From Dokdonella sp. (GTDB taxonomy: Bacteria > Pseudomonadota > Gammaproteobacteria > Xanthomonadales > Rhodanobacteraceae), in NCBI RefSeq assembly GCF_019634815.1, contig NZ_JAHCAP010000014.1, forward strand, positions 1-64,000: 64,000 nt of DNA, written 5' to 3'. The notes under the pieces are model-generated. The model searched no databases, was not told the origin of the DNA, and worked only from the letters and a program-made list of their open reading frames with translations. Of this stretch, positions 9,253-16,711 are shown in pieces (the first letter of the stretch is position 1; each line of letters opens with the position of its first letter). The translations under genes were made by a program, and so were the position numbers.

Positions 9253-9690
9253 ATGGCGACGATCCGCAAGAAGGGTTGGCCGACCAGCGCCAAGATCTTT
9301 TGTACCAAACGCGATGCCGAGGATTGGGCGCGCCGTGCAGAGGATGAAATGGTCCGCGGCGAATATATCGACCGTTCGCGCTCGGAGCGCATGAGCTTCT
9401 CCGATGCGATCGACCGGTATGTGTCTGAAATGCTACCGACCAAGAGACTGAGCACGCAGTAGTCGGAGATGCAATGCGCCGACCGACAACGCGAATTTTT
9501 CGGTGCGCACTCTCTGGCGGCGATCACTCCAGATTTGGTGGCGCGCTTCCGTGACGAACGCCTCGTCACGCCCGGTCGGCGCGCGCATCGCCTTCCCGGC
9601 CGGCCGACGCCATTGAGTCCCAACACCGTGCGACTGGAGTTGGCGCTGCCAAGTCACCTGTTCAACACCGCCATCCGCGCTGCTACTGAA
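9253..9690 (+). pseudogene. Tyrosine integrase remnant, N-terminal half with an in-frame stop
   Basis: From ATG 9253 the frame reads an arm-type DNA-binding domain typical of phage/island integrases (TIRKKGWPTSAKIFCTKRDA, DEMVRGEYIDRS). It is interrupted by TAG at 9460-9462 and then continues in the same frame with core-binding-domain residues (LAAITPDLVARFRDERL, LSPNTVRLELALPSHLFNTA). Similarity ends near 9690, and no catalytic domain with the R-H-R-Y residues follows. The position 85 bp after the tRNA-Lys 3' end fits integration there followed by decay. Bases 9691-9805 show nothing recognisable. Confidence 0.82.
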
Positions 9691-9798
9691 CGGCATGCTG
9701 CTTGTGCCGATCATCGGCGCTGCGGCGCGTCTGGCCGAGACAGCGCCAGGCTGGCTGGGACAGTAGTCCCGGCCCGTAGGGACGGCGATGGTGTATTC

Positions 9799-9830
9799 TT
9801 GACGCGTACGGAAAAGTTCCGTACCCGGAG
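9799..9830 (+). promoter_or_regulatory. Operator palindrome and RBS of the RHH/PIN module
   Basis: A perfect 8-bp inverted repeat (GTACGGAA at 9806-9813, TTCCGTAC at 9817-9824, 3-nt spacer) sits just upstream of the antitoxin start. TTGACG at 9799-9804 could be a -35 element. GGAG at 9827-9830 is the RBS, 6 nt before ATG 9837. A ribbon-helix-helix antitoxin binding such a dyad to repress its own operon is the usual TA pattern; that role is inferred. Confidence 0.65.
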
Positions 9831-9836
9831 ACCACC

Positions 9837-10238
9837 ATGACCACGACCGACGCCCGCCTCGACCTGCGCCTGAACACCCGCGACAAGGATCGCATTGCCC
9901 GTGCTGCCGCACTGCGCGGCGTGCCGGTGTCGGCCTTCGTGCGCGATGCTGTCCTGCGCGAGGCCGAAGCCGCGATGGCCGCCGACATGACCATCACTCT
10001 GTCGCCCGAAGAGACGCGTCGTTTCCTCGCCGCGCTGGATAAACCGTTCAAGCCCAACGCCAAACTGAAGCAGGCGATGGAGCGCGGCCTCACGCTGGCG
10101 GTCCGGAGCGCCGAGACCGATGCCGCGCCGGCCGGCCCGACCCCAAGCTGGACCGGTTCGCTCGCCGATCGCCTGCGCGGCCGCGCCAGCTCGCGCATGA
10201 GCACCGACGACATCATGAAGCTGACGCGCGGCGCATGA
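9837..10238 (+). CDS. Ribbon-helix-helix antitoxin (DUF1778-like) with an extended tail
   Basis: The 133-residue protein begins with a DUF1778-type ribbon-helix-helix domain (about 5-45: ARLDLRLNTRDKDRIARAAA). The conserved DUF1778 segment LSPEETRRFLAALDKPFKPN follows. DUF1778 antitoxins normally end near residue 95; this one adds about 40 residues finishing SLADRLRGRASSRMSTDDIM, which resembles toxin-binding tails of antitoxins paired with PIN toxins. Its stop overlaps the PIN gene start (ATGA). DUF1778 proteins usually partner GNAT acetyltransferase toxins, so the pairing is unusual. Confidence 0.8.
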   Translation: MTTTDARLDLRLNTRDKDRIARAAALRGVPVSAFVRDAVLREAEAAMAADMTITLSPEETRRFLAALDKPFKPNAKLKQAMERGLTLAVRSAETDAAPAGPTPSWTGSLADRLRGRASSRMSTDDIMKLTRGA

Positions 10239-10639
10239 GCCGCGTCCTGGTGGATGCCAACGTCCTGCTGGACGTGCTGACCGAAGATCCACGCTGGTAT
10301 GCGTGGTCGGCCGGCCAGCTCGATGCCTGCGCCGAGCGCGCGCAACTGTGCATCAATCCCATCGTCTATGCCGAAGTCTCGGTCGGGTTCGAGCGCATCG
10401 AGCAGCTGGACGACGCGCTGCCGCCGGATGCCTTCATCCGGCTGGAATTGCCATGGGAAGCCGGCTTTCTCGCCGGCAAGGCGTTCCTGCACTACCGCCG
10501 TGCCAAGGGCGCGCGCACCTCGCCGCTGCCGGATTTTTACATCGGCGCCCATGCTGCGATTGAGGGCATGACGCTGCTGACACGCGATGCGCGGGGCTAC
10601 CGCACCTACTATCCGAAGCTGGAAATCATTAGCCCGTGA
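10235..10639 (+). CDS. PIN-domain (VapC-like) ribonuclease toxin
   Basis: PIN-fold endoribonuclease, 134 residues. The acidic active-site residues are placed as in VapC toxins: Asp in LVDANVLLDVL near the N-terminus, Glu in INPIVYAEVSVGF, and Asp in SPLPDFYIGAHA, followed by the LLTRDARGYRTYYPKLEI ending common in this subfamily. VapC-type toxins cleave tRNA or rRNA and are neutralised by the adjacent antitoxin. Translationally coupled to the upstream antitoxin gene. The substrate cannot be told from sequence. Confidence 0.88.
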   Translation: MSRVLVDANVLLDVLTEDPRWYAWSAGQLDACAERAQLCINPIVYAEVSVGFERIEQLDDALPPDAFIRLELPWEAGFLAGKAFLHYRRAKGARTSPLPDFYIGAHAAIEGMTLLTRDARGYRTYYPKLEIISP

Positions 10640-10897
10640 CCCGGCACCTTCGCCACGTCACCCGACCATCCCCATTCGTTCCGGTATCGCGCTCTTCCGG
10701 TGCGTGATGCTCGCGGGTTGCCGGTTGTCGCGGCCGTTTGATTTCCCCCAGCGGAAAAATGATCTGCGCGTGCGGGAACGTGCGGTTTCGAGCGCAAACA
10801 TCCGCAGACTTTGCAACGTCCCTGCCCGATACGTGCTCCCCGCGTCAGTCTGGGAAGGTGCCTGGTGCTCGGTGATCAGCCTGGGCGCGGTGCTCGG

Positions 10898-11185
10898 TCA
10901 TGTACGCGCGTGTCCGCCAATCGGGCGCACCTTCGCGCGGAACCGGCGCTGCGCTTGCCACAAGTCCTGGTCGGCTTGCATGGCATACCAGCTTCCGGGG
11001 ATCGTGCCCAGCGCCTTCGATAGCCGCGAGTCCATGTCTGCGCTGACAGCGGCGGAACCGTTCAACACGCGCGACAACGCAACGCGTGTCACGCCCAAGC
11101 GGTTCGCCGCTTCAGTCACGGTGATTTCAGTCAGCCATTCGCGCAGCACTTCGCCGGGGTGTGGGGGGTTGTGCATGGTGGCCAT
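10898..11185 (-). CDS. higA: HigA-family helix-turn-helix antitoxin
   Basis: HTH_XRE antitoxin of 95 residues. It has the HigA hallmark HNPPHPGEVLREWL at the N-terminus and the DNA-binding segment TVTEAANRLGVTRVALSRVLNG, followed by the MDSRLSKALG helix. The start is placed at ATG 11185 (MATMHNPPHPG) by family length; the frame is open further upstream into higB. It lies downstream of a HigB-like gene in the toxin-first order typical of higBA. The 258 bp between it and the PIN gene (10640-10897) shows no recognisable gene. Confidence 0.87.
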   Translation of the reverse strand: MATMHNPPHPGEVLREWLTEITVTEAANRLGVTRVALSRVLNGSAAVSADMDSRLSKALGTIPGSWYAMQADQDLWQAQRRFRAKVRPIGGHART

Positions 11186-11450
11186 GATGTTTGCCCTGGT
11201 GATAGTCCTGATAGTCCACAAGTATCGCGTCGCCATTCTCGAAGGTGAAGGTCAACCGCCAGTTGCCGCTAACCCAAACCGCCCAATGGTCGGCAAGCCT
11301 GCCGTGCAGCGGATGCAGCTTCCAACCGGGTGCGGCCGTGCCGCTTTGCATCGCGTGCGTCGCGCCCAGTGCAGCGGGAAGATGGGCGCATGATGCGGCG
11401 CGTGTGCCCGCGTGGATCATCGCGTGCCATGCAGCCAGCAGGCAGGGCAC
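11127..11450 (-). pseudogene. higB: HigB-like RelE-superfamily toxin, probably N-terminally truncated
   Basis: The C-terminal half matches HigB toxins (PGWKLHPLHGRLADHWAVWVSGNWRL, DAILVDYQDYH). Upstream of about residue 20 the expected start (a basic Met-Ile-x-Ser-Phe type segment leading to the first strand) is missing; the frame opens at 11450 or 11420 with unrelated residues. Normal family members stop right after the DYH motif. Here translation runs 23 residues further and overlaps higA by 59 nt, so the native stop has been lost. It may be inactive. Confidence 0.62.
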
Positions 11451-11474
11451 TGCCCTGGCGTGTCGCTCGATGCG

Positions 11475-11906
11475 TCAATCGACGCACAGGAAGTCAGTCA
11501 ATTTCCCGTTCCTGATTTCGACAAAGCAGCCGAACGGGTTGTCGTTCCTGCTGCATTGCCCGACAGCGGCTTGCGCAAGGGGTCGTTTCTGCTCGTCGCC
11601 CTCGAACAGGCACCTGCCCTTGCACTGACCTGAATCGGTGCATGGCTGGCCGCCATCGGCGTAGGGCGTGATGCAGCGGAACCTTCCCATCCTGCCGGCC
11701 TGCGCCATTTTCCCGCCGCCTTTCTCGCAGGCGGTTCTGGCGTCCGTTGCGGGTTCGCATCTCTCTTTCTCCGCGTTCCAGATGCCTCCCCATTGTTCCG
11801 TGCACTGGCTGGCGTCGGACGCCTTGCACGGACTCGGCGTGGTCGCGATGAGGCAGATCAGGGCGAAAGCGGATGACAGCCGGCGGAAGAACCCACGGGT
11901 CGACAT
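11475..11906 (-). CDS. Small secreted cysteine-rich protein, function unknown
   Basis: 143-residue protein with a clear signal peptide (RRLSSAFALICLIATTPSPCKA) and a mature part with about nine cysteines. It includes the motif GGQPCTDSGQCKGRCLFEG, found in secreted proteins of Xanthomonadales, probably forming disulfides in the periplasm. ATG 11906 is supported by GAGGAG 7 nt upstream; the frame is open to 12053 without similarity. It follows the Mur-ligase paralogue on the same strand after 152 bp. No function can be assigned. Confidence 0.7.
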   Translation of the reverse strand: MSTRGFFRRLSSAFALICLIATTPSPCKASDASQCTEQWGGIWNAEKERCEPATDARTACEKGGGKMAQAGRMGRFRCITPYADGGQPCTDSGQCKGRCLFEGDEQKRPLAQAAVGQCSRNDNPFGCFVEIRNGKLTDFLCVD

Positions 11907-12058
11907 GGACGCGCTCCTCGAGAAAACCAATCCACGGGAAACCCGCAGCAGCGGCGCCACGGCGGGGCGCCGGACGAGCAGCAAGCGGGCATGGACAGCG
12001 TGCAACGCCTTCATGCGTGTAGCGGGGTTCACGGGAGCGTCGCGGCTGGGCACACGAC

Positions 12059-13840
12059 TCAGCCAGGCGCGGCGGGCAGCGGCGTGCCCGGCGCCCAGTG
12101 CTGCGCCTGCATCGCCGCGAGCAAGGCGCCCACCTTGGGTCGCTCGAGCTTGCCGTGGATCGGCAAGACCAGAAGATCACCCGGCCGTGCCCAAGTGAGC
12201 AGGGTGCGCACGGCGGTGTATTCGTCGAGGCAGGTGACGAGCTCTTCATCGCGCAGTCCGCGGCGCAGCAGTTCCTCGCGCAGCAGCGCGGGCACTTCGC
12301 CGACTGCGCGTCCGCGCAGCATGCCGCTCATGTCCTTGAGCACGATGCGGTTGGGTGCGAATTCGGCGGCGACGCCCGCCAGTTCGCGGATCTCGCCATC
12401 GGCGCGGTTGCCGGCCTGGCCGAGCAGCAGCGCCAGGCGTCCGCCTGAGGTCGGCCTCGCCAGTTGCAGCAGACCGCGCAGGCCGTCGGGATTGTGCGCG
12501 TAGTCGACGAGCACGCGCACACCGCCCAGTTCGAAGTCCTGCAGGCGTCCCGGATTGTCCTGCGGCGAGTGGCCGAAGCGTTCGAGCACGCTGCGCAGCT
12601 GCGCGTCATCCACGCCGAGCAGGTGCGCGGCGATTGCCGCGGCGGCGATGTTGGCGATGTTGTAGCGCGCGCTACCGCGCAGGGTGAGCGGCATCTGCTC
12701 GATCATGCCTAGGTCGTGCGTGTCGGCGCCGTGTTCGAGCACGAGACGATCATCGCGCACGCCGCAGGTGATGCCGCCCCGCGCGCGATGCTCGCGCAGC
12801 AGCGGTGCGTCGGCATCGAGCGCGAACCACGCCAGCGGCACCGAGATGTTGGCTGCGTGGCGTACGAGCAGGGCATCGTCGGCGTTGAGGATCAGCATGC
12901 CGTGTGCATCGAGTGCGCGCGCGACCGCGAACTTGGCGAAGGCCAGATCGTCGAGGTCATGCACGCCGTATTCGCCGAAGTGATCGTCGCTGAGGTTGGT
13001 GATGATCGCGCAGCGCGCATGCGTCGGCGCCAGACCGCGACGCAGCAGGCCGCCGCGCGCGGTTTCCAGGATCGCCATCTCGACACCGGCTGCGCGCAGC
13101 GCCTCGCGCGCGCCGGCGGGGCCGGAATAGTCGCCCGCGGCGAGTTCGCGCGTGTCGACATGGACACCGTCGGTGCAGGTGTAGGCGGTGTGCCAGCCCT
13201 GGGCGCGCGTGAGCGCGGCGAGCAGGCGCGTGGTGGTGGTCTTGCCATTGGATCCGGTCACCAGCGCCACCGGCACGTCGTGCAGCGCGGACCAGTCGAG
13301 CGTTGCCGGGTCGGGCAGGGCGTTGCGCGCGAAACTCCGGCAGCCATTGCCCATGCCGATCGACAGCGTGTCCTCGTCGATCAGCACGCCGAGCCCTCGC
13401 GCTTCGGACGCGGCGACCAGTGCGCACAGCGTCGGATCCCGCTCGGCGCGCGCGTGCGCCTGGAGCGTATGCAAGGCCAGCTGCGTGTCCCATGCCGCCG
13501 GATGGCCGGGCGCGAACAGCAGGGGCGGTTCGTGGTCGGCGGCGAGCAAGGCGGCCAGCCAGGCCCATTCATTGACCTCGGTCGCGCTGAGCAACTGATC
13601 GAGCGGCGCGCTGAATGCGAGCGAGGCATCGCGCGCATGGGCACGCGCGACCAACACCTGCTCGGGCCAGTCCAGCCGGCGGGACATCTCGACGACGCGC
13701 TCGCGCCAGCCAGACACCAGCGCAGCGTCGATCGCAACGCCGCAGGTCTCGAGCACGGCGCCGACCTCGGCGAAATACGGGTTGGGGCCGGTGAGACGGC
13801 GCGAATCCTCGAAGGGCAGGGACGGCGTGGCGGTGTTCAG
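12059..13840 (-). CDS. Mur-ligase-like cyanophycin synthetase paralogue
   Basis: About 593 residues related to the C-terminal ligase half of cyanophycin synthetase and lacking its ATP-grasp domain. It has an N-terminal domain of about 190 residues, the P-loop TGSNGKTTTTRL at about 194-205, ETARGGLLRRG, the LSDDHFGEYG region and DYAHNPDGL in the C-terminal domain. It is thus probably an active ATP-dependent amide ligase, substrate unknown. No ATG, GTG or TTG exists at the expected N-terminus. A CTG at 13840 sits 6 nt after the strong ribosome site GGGAGGG and overlaps the cphA stop as CTGA, so CTG may be the start. Confidence 0.82.
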   Translation of the reverse strand: MNTATPSLPFEDSRRLTGPNPYFAEVGAVLETCGVAIDAALVSGWRERVVEMSRRLDWPEQVLVARAHARDASLAFSAPLDQLLSATEVNEWAWLAALLAADHEPPLLFAPGHPAAWDTQLALHTLQAHARAERDPTLCALVAASEARGLGVLIDEDTLSIGMGNGCRSFARNALPDPATLDWSALHDVPVALVTGSNGKTTTTRLLAALTRAQGWHTAYTCTDGVHVDTRELAAGDYSGPAGAREALRAAGVEMAILETARGGLLRRGLAPTHARCAIITNLSDDHFGEYGVHDLDDLAFAKFAVARALDAHGMLILNADDALLVRHAANISVPLAWFALDADAPLLREHRARGGITCGVRDDRLVLEHGADTHDLGMIEQMPLTLRGSARYNIANIAAAAIAAHLLGVDDAQLRSVLERFGHSPQDNPGRLQDFELGGVRVLVDYAHNPDGLRGLLQLARPTSGGRLALLLGQAGNRADGEIRELAGVAAEFAPNRIVLKDMSGMLRGRAVGEVPALLREELLRRGLRDEELVTCLDEYTAVRTLLTWARPGDLLVLPIHGKLERPKVGALLAAMQAQHWAPGTPLPAAPG

Positions 13841-16635
13841 TCGTCGCCCTCCCGCGACAGGCGGATGCCGCGTTCGTCGCGCACGATGTTGCCGAGCGCG
13901 GCGAAGCTCGCCTCGTCGAACACCGGTTCGGGCGTGGCCACGGGTGCCGGCGCCGGAGCGGGTGCGACCTTGCGCGGCGCGCCATCGGCCTGGAAGCGGA
14001 TGATCTGCTTCCACGAGCGCACCAGCGAATCGGCAAAGATCAGCAGCAGGTCACCGGCGCGGCCCATCGCCAGAGCGGCGTCGATCGCCTTCTGTTCGTC
14101 GGGGATTTCCTCGATCGCCTCCTTGGGCACGCCTGCGGCAACCAGCGCGCGCGCGATGATGCGCGGCACTTCATCGCCATCGCGCCCGCGCAAGGCATCG
14201 TCGCGCCGGCAAATGTAGTGGTCGAAGCGACCCGCGACCGCCTGCGCGATCGCCACCAGGTCCTCGTCGCGGCGATCGCCGGGGCCGGCGACCACGACGA
14301 TGCGCCGCCCGCTGACGTCCAGCCGCGTGGCCAGATCGGCCATCGCAGACACCGCGGCGGCATTGTGACCATAGTCGAACAGCACCTTGAACGGATGCTC
14401 GTCATAGACGTTCATGCGCCCCGGCGCCTGGAAGAACGTCGTGTCGAAGGTGCGCAGGCCCTGGCGGATCGCGTCGAGCTTGATCCCGAGCGAATACGCC
14501 ATCGCCGCCGCGAACATCGCGTTCTGCACGTTGTGCAGCGCGCGGCCCTCGAGCGTGGCCGGGATCAGGTGCGTCCACAGCAGCGGGATGTGGCTGTTCT
14601 TGTCGTAGAGCGTGATCATCGCGCCGTTGACGCCGGCTTCGAGCGCGCAGGCGCGGCCACCTGCGCGCACGTGCTCGCGTACCAGGGCGTGCGAGGGATT
14701 CATCGTCACGTAGCAGATGATCTTCGCGTCGGTGTAGCCCGACATCTTGAGCACATTCGGATCATCGGCATTGAGCACTGCGCAATCCTGCGCCACCTCG
14801 ACGACGATGCGCTTGACTTCGGCGAGTTGCTCGAGCGAGTCGATTCCCTTCATGCCCAGATGGTCGGACTGGATATTGAGCACCGCGCCGACGTTGACGT
14901 GGCGCACGCCCATGCCCGCGCGCAGCAGGCCGCCGCGCGCGGTTTCCAGCACGGCGACGTCGATGCTCGGATCGGCCAGCACCATGCGCGCCGAGACCGG
15001 CCCGGTCATGTCGCCCTCGACGGTGCGCTGCCCGTCGATGTAGACGCCGTCGGTCGAAGTCAGGCCGGGCGTATGTCCGGCCATCTTGGTGATGTGCGCG
15101 AGCATGCGCGCGGTGGTGGTCTTGCCGTTGGTGCCGGTGATCGCCGCGATCGGCACGCGCGCGGGCGTGCCCGGCGGAAACAGCATGTCGATCACCGGGC
15201 CGGCGGCATCGCGCGGCGTACCTTCGCTCGGGCTCACGTGCATGCGAAATCCCGGTGCGGCATTGATCTCGCAGATGCCGCCACCGGCCTTGCGGTAGCT
15301 CTCGGCAATGTTGGGGCTGAGGAAATCCACGCCACCGACGTCGAGCCCGATCGCGCGCACCGCGCGCTCGGCCATGTCGCGATTGTCGGGATGGATGATG
15401 TCGGTGACATCGGTGGCGGTGCCGCCCGTGGACAGGTTCGCGGTCGAGCGCAGGTAGACGATTTCACCGGCCCTGGGCACCGAATCGGCCGTGCTGCCGA
15501 TGCGTGCAAGCATCATCTCGGCCTCGCGGTCGAGGTTGATGCGCGTGAGAACCTTCTCGTGGCCGATGCCGCGGCGCGGATCCTGATTGACGATGTCGAT
15601 CAGCTCGCGGATCGTGCGCGTGCCATCGCCAACCACGTGACCGGGCGTGCGACGCGTCGCCGCGACCAGTTGACCATTGATCACCAGCAGGCGGTGGTCA
15701 TCACCCTGCAGGAAGGTTTCGACGATCACCGAACGCGAATGCTCGCGCGCGGCGACAAAGCCCGCGCGCACTTCCTCGTCGGTGTTGAGGTGGATCGAAA
15801 TCCCGCGGCCGTGATTGCCGTTGTAGGGCTTGGTCACCACCGGGTAGCCGAGCCGGCGCGCCGCACGTACCGCCATGTCCTCGCTCTGCACCAACTCCTG
15901 CTGCGGCACCGGCAGGCCGAGCGAGCCGAGGATCTTGTTGGTCTCTTCCTTGTCGCTGGCCAGTTCCACCGCGATGTGCGAGGTCTTGCCGGTCACCGTG
16001 GCCTGGATGCGCTGCTGGTACTTGCCATGCCCCAGTTGCACCAGCGACTGGTCATTGAGGCGCAGCCACGGAATGTCGCGCTGCTCGGCGGCGCGCACCA
16101 GCGAGGCGGTCGAAGGTCCGAGCGCACGCCGCTGCGCGTAGCGGATGAACTCATCGCGCGCCTGCGGCCACGACCAATCGGCCTCGATGTCGCTCGCGCT
16201 GCGCAGCTTCACCGGCAGCAGCGAGGTGATGAGCTTGAGCGCGAGCTCGCCCGCGGCAATGCCTTCCTCGCGCTGCGTGTATTCATAAACCACGCTGTAG
16301 ATGCCCGGCCGATCATCGCTGATGCTGCGCGTCTTGCCGAAGGTCACGTCTTCGCCGGCGATGTTCTGCAATTCCAGCGCGACGTGCTCGAGCACATGGC
16401 CGAGCCAGGTGCCTTCGTCCTCGCGCATGCGGCGCAGGAAGCCGCCGGGTTCGCGGTAGGAACAGCCATGCTCGGCCAGGCCGGGCAGGGCCTCGACAAG
16501 ACCACCGATGAAGGATTCGCCGAGGCGGGCGGTGGGCCAGTGCTCCAGCTCGCCCAGATCCAGTTCCAGTTTTATGACCGGAAAATGCGCGTAGGTCGAT
16601 GGGCCGACGTAGACCGAACGATTGAGGACGCGCAT
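13837..16635 (-). CDS. cphA: Cyanophycin synthetase CphA
   Basis: 932 residues, within the range of characterised CphA1 enzymes (about 870-900), with three modules. These are an N-terminal domain (1-160), an ATP-grasp domain (about 210-480; TKPYNGNHGRG near 267, EINAAPGFRMH) and a Mur-ligase-like domain (P-loop GTNGKTTTARM near 498, IQSDHLGMKG, DYGHNAAAV). The enzyme adds Asp to the backbone and Arg to its side chain, making the cytoplasmic reserve polymer multi-L-arginyl-poly-L-aspartate. The C-terminus has an Ala/Pro-rich linker. All catalytic loops look intact. It lies 76 bp after cphB. Confidence 0.96.
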   Translation of the reverse strand: MRVLNRSVYVGPSTYAHFPVIKLELDLGELEHWPTARLGESFIGGLVEALPGLAEHGCSYREPGGFLRRMREDEGTWLGHVLEHVALELQNIAGEDVTFGKTRSISDDRPGIYSVVYEYTQREEGIAAGELALKLITSLLPVKLRSASDIEADWSWPQARDEFIRYAQRRALGPSTASLVRAAEQRDIPWLRLNDQSLVQLGHGKYQQRIQATVTGKTSHIAVELASDKEETNKILGSLGLPVPQQELVQSEDMAVRAARRLGYPVVTKPYNGNHGRGISIHLNTDEEVRAGFVAAREHSRSVIVETFLQGDDHRLLVINGQLVAATRRTPGHVVGDGTRTIRELIDIVNQDPRRGIGHEKVLTRINLDREAEMMLARIGSTADSVPRAGEIVYLRSTANLSTGGTATDVTDIIHPDNRDMAERAVRAIGLDVGGVDFLSPNIAESYRKAGGGICEINAAPGFRMHVSPSEGTPRDAAGPVIDMLFPPGTPARVPIAAITGTNGKTTTARMLAHITKMAGHTPGLTSTDGVYIDGQRTVEGDMTGPVSARMVLADPSIDVAVLETARGGLLRAGMGVRHVNVGAVLNIQSDHLGMKGIDSLEQLAEVKRIVVEVAQDCAVLNADDPNVLKMSGYTDAKIICYVTMNPSHALVREHVRAGGRACALEAGVNGAMITLYDKNSHIPLLWTHLIPATLEGRALHNVQNAMFAAAMAYSLGIKLDAIRQGLRTFDTTFFQAPGRMNVYDEHPFKVLFDYGHNAAAVSAMADLATRLDVSGRRIVVVAGPGDRRDEDLVAIAQAVAGRFDHYICRRDDALRGRDGDEVPRIIARALVAAGVPKEAIEEIPDEQKAIDAALAMGRAGDLLLIFADSLVRSWKQIIRFQADGAPRKVAPAPAPAPVATPEPVFDEASFAALGNIVRDERGIRLSREGDD

Positions 16636-16711
16636 GGAGCCTCCGCTGTGAGATCAGGTTTGGATGATGCCTGCAATCGTGGTCTTGGGCATGTTGCGAG
16701 TGCAGCGGTGC

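Noticed and set aside
10640-10897. Gene between the PIN toxin and HigA
   Set aside because: Short frames in this gap have no start/RBS combination and no recognisable motif.
9168-12058. Second copy of the tRNA-Lys 3' end (attR) closing the island
   Set aside because: Reading through the region found no repeat of the TTCGATC...CCCACCA segment, so the island limits are not defined.
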